From an uncultured Planctomycetia bacterium (GTDB lineage: Bacteria > Planctomycetota > UBA1135 > GCA-002686595), in assembly GCA_938003765.1 (NCBI GenBank), contig CALKYE010000254.1, positions 1 through 64,000 of the forward strand: 64,000 nt of DNA, in the 5' to 3' direction. Position numbers and translations under genes: made by a program. The notes below the pieces were generated by a model that had not been told where the DNA came from, made no database searches, and saw only the letters and a list, made by a program, of their open reading frames with translations. Below, in pieces: positions 7,714 through 16,361 of this stretch; within the stretch, counting starts at the first letter, position 1; each line of letters opens with the position of its first letter.

Positions 7714-8886
7714 CTACTGCAGGATCGGCAGCGACTGCAGCGAGCGAATCGCGACGCGCTGCGCCACGCGGCCCGCGATCTCGCGGAACGATTGCGCGAG
7801 CGGAGAGCTCGGATCAGCAACGGTGACGGGATCGCCGCTGTCGCCGCCGACGCGCACCGACGGGTTGAGCGGAACCTGACCGAGCACGGGGAACGAGTGG
7901 CGCTTCGCGAGCATCTCGCCGCCGCCCGCGCCGAACAGGTTGAACACCGCCTGGAAACGCCCTTGTTCGTCGGTCTTGGCCTGCTGCGGGCCGGAACCGA
8001 CGTCGAGGCTGATCGACTGGCCGGCGCTCGCTCCCGCGAGTTGCCCGCGCACGACGAAGCCCGACATGTTCTCGACCAGGCCGAGGATCTCGACGTTCAC
8101 CTGGCGGAACATCGCGATGGCCTTGCCCACGTCGTAGGTCGACACCGCCTGCGGAGTGGTGACGAGCACCGCGCCGGTGAGCGGCACGATCTGCGCGAGC
8201 GAGAGCTGCGCGTCGCCGGTGCCCGGCGGCATGTCGACGAGCAGGTAGTCGAGCTCGCCCCACTCCACGTCGCCGAGGAACTGCTCGATCAGCTTGTGGA
8301 CCATCGGGCCGCGCCACACGACCGGCTTGTCGGCCTCGAGCAAGTAGCCGATCGACATGGTCTTCACGCCGTGGCGCACCTTGGGCAGGAGCTTGCGGCC
8401 GACCTGCTCGGGCGAGCCCTCGAGGCCCATCATCATCGGGATGTCGGGGCCGTAGACGTCACAGTCGAGCAAGCCGACCTTGGCGCCCGTCTGCGCGAGC
8501 GCCACGGCCAGGTTGACGGCCACCGTGCTCTTGCCGACGCCGCCCTTGCCCGAGCTGACGGCCACGATGTGGCGCACCTGCGGCGCGAGCACGCGCGGCG
8601 GTCCCGAGGCCGCGTTCGAGTTCACCGCGGTCATCTCGACCTTGACCTCGCGCACGCCGGGAAGCGCACGGAGCAGACCTTCCGCCTGCGCCTTGAGCTG
8701 ATCCTTCACCGGGCAGGCCGGCGTCGTGAGGTTGATCGTCACGCTCACCACGCCGTTCTCGATCTCGTGCTTCTTCACGAAGCCCAGGGTGACGATGTCC
8801 TGGTGCAGGTCGGGGTCCTGCACCTGGCGCAGGGCGTCGAGGATCTGGGCCGGGGTGGTGGTTGCGCTCTTGCTGAACAGGCTCAC
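7714..8886 (-). CDS. apbC: Mrp/ApbC (NBP35-type) P-loop ATPase, CxxC missing
   Basis: 390-residue Fe-S cluster carrier ATPase homologue. Residues 5-90 are a MIP18/DUF59 domain (LRQVQDPDLHQDIVTLGFV; TPACP). The MinD-like ATPase domain follows, with the deviant Walker A SSGKGGVGKST at about residues 103-113, LLDCDVYGPD and VDMPPGTGDA. The region after VENMSGF (about residue 270) normally holds the CPxC that ligates a bridging 4Fe-4S cluster. Here it is replaced by a Gly/Ala/Gln-rich stretch of about 40 residues before FGAGGGEMLAK, and the whole protein has only two Cys. The GTG at 8886 is chosen because GGAG lies eight bases upstream; another in-frame GTG at 8922 has no ribosome site. The family call is secure; Fe-S carrier function is doubtful. 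Confidence 0.9.
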   Translation of the reverse strand: MSLFSKSATTTPAQILDALRQVQDPDLHQDIVTLGFVKKHEIENGVVSVTINLTTPACPVKDQLKAQAEGLLRALPGVREVKVEMTAVNSNAASGPPRVLAPQVRHIVAVSSGKGGVGKSTVAVNLAVALAQTGAKVGLLDCDVYGPDIPMMMGLEGSPEQVGRKLLPKVRHGVKTMSIGYLLEADKPVVWRGPMVHKLIEQFLGDVEWGELDYLLVDMPPGTGDAQLSLAQIVPLTGAVLVTTPQAVSTYDVGKAIAMFRQVNVEILGLVENMSGFVVRGQLAGASAGQSISLDVGSGPQQAKTDEQGRFQAVFNLFGAGGGEMLAKRHSFPVLGQVPLNPSVRVGGDSGDPVTVADPSSPLAQSFREIAGRVAQRVAIRSLQSLPILQ

Positions 8887-8991
8887 GTATCTCGCTCCGG
8901 TGGAGTTGGATTGGACCTCCACAAGCCCATCACTGTAGGTCGGGGGCCGGTGGCGACAAGGCTGGGAGCGAGCGGAACTCGCGCGCCCGCG

Positions 8992-9306
8992 TCACGCGCT
9001 CCAGAAGCGCTGGCGCGGCACGCGGCCGCGGGAGTCGAGCACGACGCCTTCGCGGGCGAGGCGGCGGCGCTGCTCAGCGCTGGCCGCGCGGTCTCCGCGA
9101 TCGGCAATGGCGCCGTCCGAGCGCACCACGCGGTGCCAGGGCAGTCTCGCGCCCGTCGGCAACTCGCGCAGGAAGCGTCCGACGAGGCGCGCGCGCCCGG
9201 GCAGTCCGGCCTCCGCCGCAACTTGGCCGTAGCTCGCCACCCGTCCGCGCGGAATGGCGTCGACCGTCGCGAGGATGCGCATGCGCCGATCGTCGTCGGG
9301 ACCCAT
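8992..9306 (-). CDS. Alkyltransferase-like (ATL) DNA-damage recognition protein
   Basis: 104-residue single-domain member of the O6-alkylguanine-DNA alkyltransferase family. The helix-turn-helix and active-site region are clear (PRGRVASYGQVAAEAG, then ARLVGRFLRELP), but the PCHRV motif of true alkyltransferases reads PWHRVV at about residues 60-65. The acceptor Cys is Trp, the hallmark of ATL proteins, which bind O6-alkylguanine and hand the lesion to nucleotide excision repair. Start candidates are the ATG at 9306 and one eight codons later at 9282. The gene diverges from queC with 24 bases between the starts, so the two share a promoter region. Confidence 0.85.
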   Translation of the reverse strand: MGPDDDRRMRILATVDAIPRGRVASYGQVAAEAGLPGRARLVGRFLRELPTGARLPWHRVVRSDGAIADRGDRAASAEQRRRLAREGVVLDSRGRVPRQRFWSA

Positions 9307-9330
9307 GCGGCGACGATATCGTCCCGCCTC

Positions 9331-10041
9331 GTGAACCCCACAGCGACCTCTCCGCGCGCGATCTGCCTGCTCAGCGGCGGCATGGACTCGGCCGTGTCGC
9401 TCGCGCAGGCGCGCGCCGACGGGATGGAGTGCTACGCGCTCACGATCGCCTATGGCCAGCGTCACGCGTGCGAGCTCGAGGCCGCTGCGCGCGTCGCACA
9501 GTCGCTGGGCGCGCGCGAGCAACGCGTGGTGAGCGTGGACCTGCGCGCGCTGGGCGGTTCGGCGCTCACCGACGACATCGCGGTGCCCAAGCTCCGCTCC
9601 GAGGCCGAGATCGGCCGCGGCGTTCCGTCGACCTACGTGCCTGCGCGCAACACGGTGTTCCTCTCGATCGCCTTGGGCTACGCCGAGCTGGTCGGCGCTC
9701 ACGCGATCTACCTGGGCATCAACGCCATCGACTACTCGGGCTATCCCGACTGTCGCGCGGAGTTCCTCGCGGCCTTCCAAGCCCTCGCGCAACTCGCGAC
9801 CGCCTCCGGCGCCGAGCGTGGAGAGCGCCTCGAGTTGCGCGCGCCGCTGGTGCGCATGAGCAAGCGCGAGATCGTGCTCCGCGGCGTCGAACTGGGCGTC
9901 GACTTCGCGCTCACGCACTCGTGCTACGACCCGCAGCGCCGCGGCGAGCGCTGGCTCGCCTGCGGAAGCTGTGACGCTTGCCAACTGCGCCTCGCAGGAT
10001 TCCGCGCTGCAGGTCTCGTCGATCCGATCGAGTACGTCTGA
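9331..10041 (+). CDS. queC: 7-cyano-7-deazaguanine synthase (QueC)
   Basis: 236-residue cytosolic enzyme that converts 7-carboxy-7-deazaguanine to preQ0 using ATP and ammonia, in queuosine biosynthesis. It shows the PP-loop ATP motif LLSGGMDSAVSL at about residues 12-23, the VPARNTVFLSIALGYAE family block, GINAIDYSGYPDCR, and the zinc-binding Cys cluster near the C-terminus (HSCYDPQ..., then CGSCDACQLR). The GTG at 9331 is chosen since homology begins about ten residues in; no strong ribosome site is visible. No other queuosine gene is adjacent. Confidence 0.95.
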   Translation: MNPTATSPRAICLLSGGMDSAVSLAQARADGMECYALTIAYGQRHACELEAAARVAQSLGAREQRVVSVDLRALGGSALTDDIAVPKLRSEAEIGRGVPSTYVPARNTVFLSIALGYAELVGAHAIYLGINAIDYSGYPDCRAEFLAAFQALAQLATASGAERGERLELRAPLVRMSKREIVLRGVELGVDFALTHSCYDPQRRGERWLACGSCDACQLRLAGFRAAGLVDPIEYV

Positions 10042-10059
10042 GCGCGCGCCAGAAGCAGA

Positions 10060-10094
10060 CTGGGCCAGCCGCTCTCGATGAGCAGCCGGCCCAG
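10060..10094. terminator. Bidirectional terminator between queC and a converging gene
   Basis: CTGGGCC (10060-10066) pairs with GGCCCAG (10088-10094). Inside it GCTC (10071-10074) pairs with GAGC (10080-10083) around TCGAT, giving one extended hairpin. It lies midway between the two converging stop codons at 10041 and 10144. Confidence 0.55.
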
Positions 10095-10143
10095 GCCGTT
10101 CAGATCAGAGCAAGCTCAGCGGCGCTCGAGCCGCGCGTTCCCA

Positions 10144-11439
10144 TCACGGACAGAACGTCACGCTGACCGCGTCCGAGGTGTTGAAGGTCAGCGGGCCGCC
10201 CAGCGGATCGCGGAAGATCAGTTGGAAGTTCCAGGTCGAACCCGCGGTGATCAGGTAGCCGGGCTGGGAGGTGTTGTTGAAGTCGACGTCGTAGCTCGCG
10301 GCGCCGTTCGCGTCGCCCCACACGATCGGGAAGCGGCGCACCGGGTTGCCGAGGCACAGGACGCCGTCGCCGAACGGGATCTGGGTCTGCCGGGTCGAGA
10401 ACGCGAAGCGCCCGGCGTGTCCGGGCGGAACGCCGTTCGCGCTGAGCGTGAAGCTGTTCAAGGCGATCGAGTTCGAGCCGCCGGCCTGGATCAGCGCGCC
10501 GCTCGAGTAGGTGTTCGGCGTGCTCACGCAGTAGTTCGACGCTTCGCACACCGGCGTTCCGAGCGCGGACCAGTCGAGGTCGGTGAGGAAGCTGAGCGCC
10601 AGGTCGCCCGGCGTGATGTCGAACACGAGGTTCGCGACCGAGCCCGGCGGCAGGATCGTCGGCAGTCCCAGCGGGATGTCCTCGAAGGTCTGTCCGCCCA
10701 GCGGGTCGGGGATGGTCTGCTTGCCGCTCGAGTCGACGCTCAGCGTGAGCAGCGCGTCCGAGTTGCGCAGGTCGAGCACACCGACGACGGGCAGCGGGAA
10801 GGGCAGCGGCCCCACCTTCGTCGCCGAGCCGAGGAAGTCGATGTCGAACGAGAGGTCGGTCGGCAGCACCGCGGTGAAGTCGTAGACGTCGGCGACGGCG
10901 GTCGGCGTCAGCACTCCGGCCGCATCCGCGCTCTGCACGAGCAAGAGGTTGTCGACCGTCACCTGGCCCAGCGGCAGCGGCAGGTTGAAGCCGCCGACGA
11001 ACAGGGAGTTGGGCTGGGTCGTGCGGAAGGTGTTGTAGAGCAGGTTCAGCGTCAGGTCGGCGCCGCCGCTGTCCCTGCCGAGCGGGCTGGCGATGAAGCC
11101 CGACACGACTGCGACTCCGGCTGCGGCGTCGACACTCGCGGCGAACGAGCCCGAGGGCGAGCCCGCGAACGAGCTGGCGATCTCCAGCGAGTTGGTGAAC
11201 GCGATCGAGGTGTTGTTGCACGCGCCGAAGAGGCTCGTGCACGTGCTCGTTCCCGCGGGGTTGTTCGTCGCGTCGAAGTCGCCGATGCCCGTGCTGGGCA
11301 GGTCGATGGTGAAGTTGGCCCCGATGTTGGTCGAGCTGAGAGCGCCCTGGAGCGCGAAGTCGAAGCTCTGCGCGCTGGCGATGGACGCAGCGGCCGTGGC
11401 GATGAGGAGGACGTGGGCGGTGCGGATCGAGGAGCGCAT
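10144..11439 (-). CDS. Secreted protein with shared C-terminal domain
   Basis: 431 residues; MRSSIRTAHVLLIATAAASIASAQ is a strong signal peptide, which fixes the start at 11439, although the frame is open further upstream. Residues 25-290 are beta-rich and without recognised motifs: DFDATNNPAGT, many Ser/Thr/Asn/Leu alternations, and repeated LPLP or FPLP turns. The last 130 residues are the variant of the recurrent C-terminal domain that ends with a WNFQ..FRDP block, FNTSDAV and a terminal VTFCP. Surface or extracellular location is inferred. The gene is divergent from the FG-GAP gene and convergent with queC. The function of the N-terminal domain is unknown. Confidence 0.7.
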   Translation of the reverse strand: MRSSIRTAHVLLIATAAASIASAQSFDFALQGALSSTNIGANFTIDLPSTGIGDFDATNNPAGTSTCTSLFGACNNTSIAFTNSLEIASSFAGSPSGSFAASVDAAAGVAVVSGFIASPLGRDSGGADLTLNLLYNTFRTTQPNSLFVGGFNLPLPLGQVTVDNLLLVQSADAAGVLTPTAVADVYDFTAVLPTDLSFDIDFLGSATKVGPLPFPLPVVGVLDLRNSDALLTLSVDSSGKQTIPDPLGGQTFEDIPLGLPTILPPGSVANLVFDITPGDLALSFLTDLDWSALGTPVCEASNYCVSTPNTYSSGALIQAGGSNSIALNSFTLSANGVPPGHAGRFAFSTRQTQIPFGDGVLCLGNPVRRFPIVWGDANGAASYDVDFNNTSQPGYLITAGSTWNFQLIFRDPLGGPLTFNTSDAVSVTFCP

Positions 11440-11647
11440 CGGGGGGACTTGCTGCCGGGGGAAATGGGGCGCGAACGGTAGGAGGTCGAAATTGTCATCG
11501 AGCCGCTCGAAGTGGGCAAGCTCGTCAGCACTGGGTTCTCCGCGCCTGCGAGTGTTCGGTAAGCCCATCCCTACCCCGTCGCCGTGGAATCCAAGGCGCG
11601 CGACATTCGCGTCTGGCGGCCAGCAAACGACAGAGAGAAGGACTCAA

Positions 11648-13864
11648 GTGCGTCGAGACCGAAGGCAAGCGATGTGGCGGCTGAGTGGAAGTTGCGCGGC
11701 GATGGTGATGTGCGCCGGCGCATCCCCCGCTCAGGTGAGCATCCAACCCAACGCACCACCCACAGTCGGCGGACCCGTTTCACCGCTCGCGCGCCCCGCT
11801 GCGTGCGATCTGGCGCGGGCCTTTCAGCCCCTGGCGCTTCCGGTGTTCGGATCCCCGGTCGGTTGGAGCGGCGCCGACTTCGATGGCGACGGCGATACGG
11901 ACCTCGCCCTGGGGGAGCAGTTCGGGGGCGCGTTCACGCTCCTGCTGCGGCGCGGCGCCGCCTTCGCGCCCGCTCAAGCCGTTCCCGTGGGCCCGGCGCC
12001 GCGCTCGCTTGTCGCTGCGGACTTCGACAGTGACGGCGCCATCGAATTGGCCGTAGCGCTGTTCGGCGCGACCTCGATCGAACTGATGCGCTGGGTGGGC
12101 GGCGCGTTCACGCCTCTGGCGAGCCTCCCCGCCGCGCAGAGCTCAGCCGAGCTCACGGCCGCCAATCTCGACGGCGACGCGACGCCCGACCTGCTCGCGC
12201 TCTCGACGCACGGTCCGACCGGGTATCGCCTGCAAGTTTGGTTGAACAGCGGCGGCGTGTTCAGTGCGCCGATCACGTACTCGCTGTCGGGAGCGCCCAG
12301 CGCGCTGCGCGCCACCGATCTGGATGGCGACGGCGACGTCGACGTCGCGGTTGCGTTGCACGGATCCAACGCGGTGTGGGTGTTCCGCAACAACGGCTCG
12401 GGGGCGCTGGCGCTGGCCAGCACGAGCACGACCGCCGCCCAGCCCAGCGGCGTCGACGCGCTCGATGTCGACTCGGACGGGGACTTGGACTTGGTCGTCG
12501 CCTGCGACGCGGGCAACCAGCTCGGTTGGCTGCGCAACAACGGCTCGACGCTGTTCGCCCCTTCGCAGAGTCTGGGATTCCTCGCGGGCTGTCGACGCGT
12601 CGTGAGCGTGGACTGGAACGCCGACGGCGTGCTCGACGTCGCCGCGCTCGGCGGCGGTCGCGTCCACCTGTACGAGAACACCGGCGCCACGCTCGTTTAC
12701 TTCCTAGGTGCGCCGTTCGGCGTGGACCAGGCCGGACGCTTCGGCGCGTTGGACCTCGACGCCGACGGTCGCCCCGAGCTCGTGTTGACCGACTCGATCG
12801 CCGGCCATGCGCTGGTCGCAGACCCTCAAGAGCTCTTGGAGGCGCGCAGCACCTGGCACCCCTCGGTCTCCGGCGGGACCGACTTCGCACTAGCCGACTT
12901 CGACGGCGATGGGCTCCGTGACATCGTCATGACGGCCGCTTCGAGCGATGGCGTGTCGGTGCGCCGCGGGTCCGCGAGCTTTGGCTTCAGCGGCTTGACG
13001 AGCTATTCGATCGGCACGTTCGCCTCGGCGGTGGCCGTCGCAGACTTCGACGGCGACGGTCGGCGCGACTTCGTCGTGACGGCGAACAACACCAGCCGCG
13101 CCCACGTGTTCCTCGGCTCCGGCGCGCTGACCTTCTCCGCCCAGCCACCCCTGGACACGGGCATCTCGCCCGAGTCGGTCGCCGCCGCCGATTTCGACGG
13201 CGATGGCCGTGCGGACTTCGCCACGGCCAACGGCGGAAGCAACGACGTGAGCGTCGTCCTCGCCTCTCCCGGCGGGGGATTCCAGCCGCCGTTGTCGTAT
13301 CCGATCGGGCAGCGTCCCGCCCGTATCACCGCCGCGGACATCGATCGCAACGGCTCGGTCGACCTCGTGCTCTCCTGCCCGTTGAGCGATGAGTTCGCGC
13401 TCTTGCGCGGTGCGCCGGGCGGTGGGTTCGCTCCCGTGCAGCGCTTTGCGACCGGCGATGTCCCGATGGGGATCACCACCGCGGACTTCGATGGCGACGG
13501 GGATCTCGACGTGGCCGTGGCGTGCTTGTCTTCGACCGTCGGGCGCGTCGCGCTGCACACGCAACTCGCGGGCGGCGGATTCGCTCCTGCGCAGCTCGTC
13601 GACGTGGGGGCCGGCGTCAACACCGTGTGCGCCGCGGACTTCGATGGAGACGGTGACAAGGACCTCGCCGCAGTCGCCTTCGCGCGCAACCGCGTCGCGC
13701 TCCTTCGCAACGACGCGGGATCGTTCACCTGGACGCACAGCTTCGGAGTCGGTCCCCAGCCGCTCGTCGTCCGCGCGAGCGACCTCGAGCGCGACAGCGA
13801 CTTCGACCTGGTCGTGCTCAACTCGCAGGGGAGCTTCACCCGCCTGGTGAACCGCTGCAGGTAG
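11648..13864 (+). CDS. Secreted FG-GAP/VCBS repeat beta-propeller protein
   Basis: 738 residues. GTG at 11648 is preferred because AGAAGGA lies five bases upstream and gives a signal peptide with a basic n-region (VRRDRRQAMWRLSGSCAAMVM... ending ASPAQ); the alternative ATG is at 11672. The rest consists of FG-GAP/VCBS units of about 45-55 residues with calcium-binding loops such as DFDGDGDTDLAL, DLDGDGDVDVAV and DFDGDGRRDFVV. I count 14 such loops, some degenerate (DLERDSDFDLVV at the end). This predicts one or two seven-bladed propellers. Unlike several neighbours it lacks the recurrent C-terminal domain and ends LVNRCR. The ligand is unknown; these proteins often bind glycans or act in adhesion. 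Confidence 0.85.
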   Translation: MRRDRRQAMWRLSGSCAAMVMCAGASPAQVSIQPNAPPTVGGPVSPLARPAACDLARAFQPLALPVFGSPVGWSGADFDGDGDTDLALGEQFGGAFTLLLRRGAAFAPAQAVPVGPAPRSLVAADFDSDGAIELAVALFGATSIELMRWVGGAFTPLASLPAAQSSAELTAANLDGDATPDLLALSTHGPTGYRLQVWLNSGGVFSAPITYSLSGAPSALRATDLDGDGDVDVAVALHGSNAVWVFRNNGSGALALASTSTTAAQPSGVDALDVDSDGDLDLVVACDAGNQLGWLRNNGSTLFAPSQSLGFLAGCRRVVSVDWNADGVLDVAALGGGRVHLYENTGATLVYFLGAPFGVDQAGRFGALDLDADGRPELVLTDSIAGHALVADPQELLEARSTWHPSVSGGTDFALADFDGDGLRDIVMTAASSDGVSVRRGSASFGFSGLTSYSIGTFASAVAVADFDGDGRRDFVVTANNTSRAHVFLGSGALTFSAQPPLDTGISPESVAAADFDGDGRADFATANGGSNDVSVVLASPGGGFQPPLSYPIGQRPARITAADIDRNGSVDLVLSCPLSDEFALLRGAPGGGFAPVQRFATGDVPMGITTADFDGDGDLDVAVACLSSTVGRVALHTQLAGGGFAPAQLVDVGAGVNTVCAADFDGDGDKDLAAVAFARNRVALLRNDAGSFTWTHSFGVGPQPLVVRASDLERDSDFDLVVLNSQGSFTRLVNRCR
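11876..13817 (+). repeat. Fourteen FG-GAP/VCBS repeat units
   Basis: In-frame repeats of roughly 130-165 bp, each containing an Asp-rich loop of the form DxDGDGxxDLxV, from DFDGDGDTDLAL at the start to DLERDSDFDLVV at the end. The units are diverged at DNA level; only the GACTTCGACGGCGACGG-type core is nearly identical in several copies. Confidence 0.8.
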
Positions 13865-13907
13865 CCGCGCCGCGGATGGGGCGGATCCGGTACGCTGGCG
13901 CGCGCAG

Positions 13908-14735
13908 ATGGAAGCGTCGAAGGCGTCAGCCTGGATCCGCAGTTCGCACGGCGAGCTCTGCGCGCAGGGCGCTCACGTGGTGCGCTGGCGCCACGACGGC
14001 TCGGAAGTGCTCTTCGTCGCTCAGAAGGCTCGCTTCGAGCCCGGGCAGGCGATCCGCGGCGGCATCCCCGTGATCTTCCCTTGGTTCGGCGACGATCCCG
14101 AGCAGCGCGGCCGCGGCGCCCACGGGTTCGCGCGGCGCATGCCGTGGACGGTGCTCGCGAGCGAAGTCGGCGAGAGCGCCACGAACGTCGTGCTCGAACT
14201 CGTCGACGACGACTCGACGCGCGCGCTCTGGCCCCAACGCTTCGCGCTGCGACTCGAGGCGACGCTCGGCGAGCACTTGGACCTCGCGCTGCACGTCACC
14301 AACCGTGGCGATGCTCCGATGCGCTTCGAGGAAGCGCTGCACAGCTACTTCCAGGTCGGCGACGTGCGCGCGATCTCGCTGCGCGGGCTGGAGGGCGCGC
14401 GCTACCTCGACAAGCTCGACGCCTTCCGCGAGAAGCGCACGCCGCAAGCCGCGCTGAGCTTCAGCGGCCCGATCGACGGCGTGTTCCCCGGCACGGACGC
14501 GGCGTGCGAGATCGAGGACATCGTCCACGGCCGCACGCTGCGCATCGAGAAGCAGGACTCGCGCTCGACGATCGTGTGGAACCCCTGGATCGAGGGCGCG
14601 CGCCGCTTCGCGGACCTCGGGGCCGAGGATTGGGCGCACTTCCTGTGTGTCGAGAGCGGCAACGTCGGCGAAGACGCCGTGCAGCTCGCACCCGGCGCGA
14701 CGCACACGCTGCGACTGCGCGTCAGTGTGAGCTGA
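13908..14735 (+). CDS. D-hexose-6-phosphate mutarotase (aldose 1-epimerase family)
   Basis: 275-residue cytosolic protein of the YeaD/YMR099c type, which interconverts the alpha and beta anomers of glucose-6-phosphate or related sugar phosphates. Supporting blocks are AIRGGIPVIFPWFG (residues about 47-60), HGFARRMPW near 71-79 with the conserved substrate-binding His/Arg, the catalytic His in EALHSYFQVGD near 145, and the catalytic Glu in VESGNV near 248. The ATG at 13908 gives a normal family length. It is 43 bp downstream of the FG-GAP gene on the same strand and converges with the esterase gene. No carbohydrate operon partner is adjacent. Confidence 0.9.
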   Translation: MEASKASAWIRSSHGELCAQGAHVVRWRHDGSEVLFVAQKARFEPGQAIRGGIPVIFPWFGDDPEQRGRGAHGFARRMPWTVLASEVGESATNVVLELVDDDSTRALWPQRFALRLEATLGEHLDLALHVTNRGDAPMRFEEALHSYFQVGDVRAISLRGLEGARYLDKLDAFREKRTPQAALSFSGPIDGVFPGTDAACEIEDIVHGRTLRIEKQDSRSTIVWNPWIEGARRFADLGAEDWAHFLCVESGNVGEDAVQLAPGATHTLRLRVSVS

Positions 14736-14755
14736 TCCGAGCCGCTGAAGCGCGC

Positions 14756-14771
14756 GAGCGGCGCGCCGCTC
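14756..14771. terminator. Possible bidirectional terminator between mutarotase and esterase genes
   Basis: GAGCGGCGCGCCGCTC is a perfect 16-base palindrome between two converging genes, overlapping the first bases of the esterase stop codon. It could form a 6-bp stem with a GCGC loop. There is no T-tract, so the call is tentative. Confidence 0.35.
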
Positions 14772-16218
14772 AGGGCGTCCAGGTGATCGTCAGCGCGTTG
14801 GTCAGGTTGGCGGTCGACGCCGTGCAGTGCGGCGCCGAGTCGCGGTACCAGGCCTGGTAGTACAGCGTGTCGCCCGCGTTCGCTCCGCCGCGCACCGACA
14901 CGCGCGCGTCGGCCGGCGCGGGATAGCTGGCCCAGCCCTGGACGGTCAACTTCGTCCCCAGTCGCGTGACGGGCGTTCCGACGCAGCGCACTCCGTCGTC
15001 GAGCACGGAGCCGGCGGGCAGGAACACCGCTCCTTGGAAGAACAACACCGTGCCGTTGGGCATGCTGTCCGCGCGGAGTTCGAGCGTGTCGTTCGAAACG
15101 CTCGGCGCGCCGACGGCGTTGAGGTTGGCGCCGACGAACAGCGAGTGCGTGCAGCCCGTGTTCGCTCCGTCGAAGCTCTCGTTGCCGCACGGGCACGCGT
15201 CCAGCGACGAATCGCCGGCGCACAGCGGCGTCCCGACGCTCGGCCGATCGGGTCCGATCAACTTCGCGCGCAGGAACGCGACGCCCACGTCGTTGATCGC
15301 TCCGCCCAGTCCGTGTCCGGCGAGCGGCACGGCGCGGAAGTCGTGCTCGACGCCCGCTGCGAACAGCGCCGCGGACAGGCGCGTGCTCTGTCGCACCGGC
15401 ACCGAGGTGTCGTTCGTTCCGTGGCCGATGAACAGCGGCGGATCGCCGGCGTCGACCCAGGTGATCGGGTTGGCCCAGTTCGACAGCTCCACCAGCGCCG
15501 GATACGGCGCCGCGGGATTGGTCAAGTTGGCGCGGATGTCGCCCATGCCCTGACCGGCGAGGCTCCAACCGACGAGGCGCGACTCGGGCGAGGTCGGCGC
15601 GTCGTGATCGATCGTGCTGCCCGGCGGGTTGAGCACGTCGAGCTGCATCTGGATCAGATCCGTCGGCCCGAAGAAGTCGATCGCGGCCTGCACGCGGCTC
15701 GAGAAGCCGACGTTGCCGCCCACGGCGCCTTCGAGCTCGGGCGAGCCGCCTGAGGTCGCGAGCAGCGCTGACAAATGGCCGCCCGCCGAGGTTCCGAAGC
15801 TCGCGAAGCGCGTCGGGTCGAGACCGAACGTTCCAGCGTTCGCGCGCAGCCAGCGCACCGCGCCCTTCACGTCGTGGATCTGCGCCGGAAAGGTCACCGG
15901 CTCGGGCGCGAACTGCGCGGCCTGCGAAGTGAGCCGGTAGTTGATGCTCGCGACGGCGAAGCCCTGATTGAACGCGAGCGCGCACAGTTGCGGGATCGGC
16001 GCCTTGTCGCCGCCCGACCAGCCGCCGCCGTGGATGAAGATCAGCGTCGGGCGCGGCTGCGGCGCGCCGGCCGGGAGGTAGAGGTCGAGACGCAGCGGCG
16101 TCGGCCCGACGACGGCGTACACGAGGTCGGCGTGAGTCGGCGTGAGCTGCGCGAGCGCGGGGACGCACAGCGCGGCGGCGAGCACGGGGACGCGGAGGGC
16201 GTTGATGAGGGGCTTCAT
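14770..16218 (-). CDS. Secreted alpha/beta-hydrolase (esterase/lipase) with C-terminal domain
   Basis: 482 residues. The ATG at 16218 is followed by a signal peptide (MKPLINALRVPVLAAALCVPALAQ); the frame is open further upstream but Arg-rich. The catalytic domain has the oxyanion motif HGGGWSGG at about residues 63-70, the nucleophile Ser in GTSAGG near 143, HGTNDTSVP for the acid, and PLAGHGLGG for the His. This fits the BD-FAE/carboxylesterase group acting on acetylated or other esters, probably of polysaccharides. A Cys-rich linker (CAGDSSLDACPCGNE) and a C-terminal beta domain of about 125 residues follow, ending YYQAWYRDS... and ITWTP, a divergent form of the recurrent C-terminal domain. 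It faces the sulfatase gene across a 143-bp divergent promoter region. Confidence 0.85.
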   Translation of the reverse strand: MKPLINALRVPVLAAALCVPALAQLTPTHADLVYAVVGPTPLRLDLYLPAGAPQPRPTLIFIHGGGWSGGDKAPIPQLCALAFNQGFAVASINYRLTSQAAQFAPEPVTFPAQIHDVKGAVRWLRANAGTFGLDPTRFASFGTSAGGHLSALLATSGGSPELEGAVGGNVGFSSRVQAAIDFFGPTDLIQMQLDVLNPPGSTIDHDAPTSPESRLVGWSLAGQGMGDIRANLTNPAAPYPALVELSNWANPITWVDAGDPPLFIGHGTNDTSVPVRQSTRLSAALFAAGVEHDFRAVPLAGHGLGGAINDVGVAFLRAKLIGPDRPSVGTPLCAGDSSLDACPCGNESFDGANTGCTHSLFVGANLNAVGAPSVSNDTLELRADSMPNGTVLFFQGAVFLPAGSVLDDGVRCVGTPVTRLGTKLTVQGWASYPAPADARVSVRGGANAGDTLYYQAWYRDSAPHCTASTANLTNALTITWTP

Positions 16219-16361
16219 GGAGCAGCGCGCAACCCAGGCTGGGCCGCTCGGTTCCGCACGGAACCGACGCAAGCAGCGCCGCGGGCCATTCGAGCCGTCG
16301 CCGCGAAGCTTGGCGAGCGCGCGAAACCAAGCCGGCGGCGCGAGGTTGAAGCGCGCCCGAC

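Noticed and set aside
8992..9984. 330-codon minus-strand frame containing the ATL protein
   Set aside because: Only the last 104 codons match the family; the upstream part is antisense to queC.
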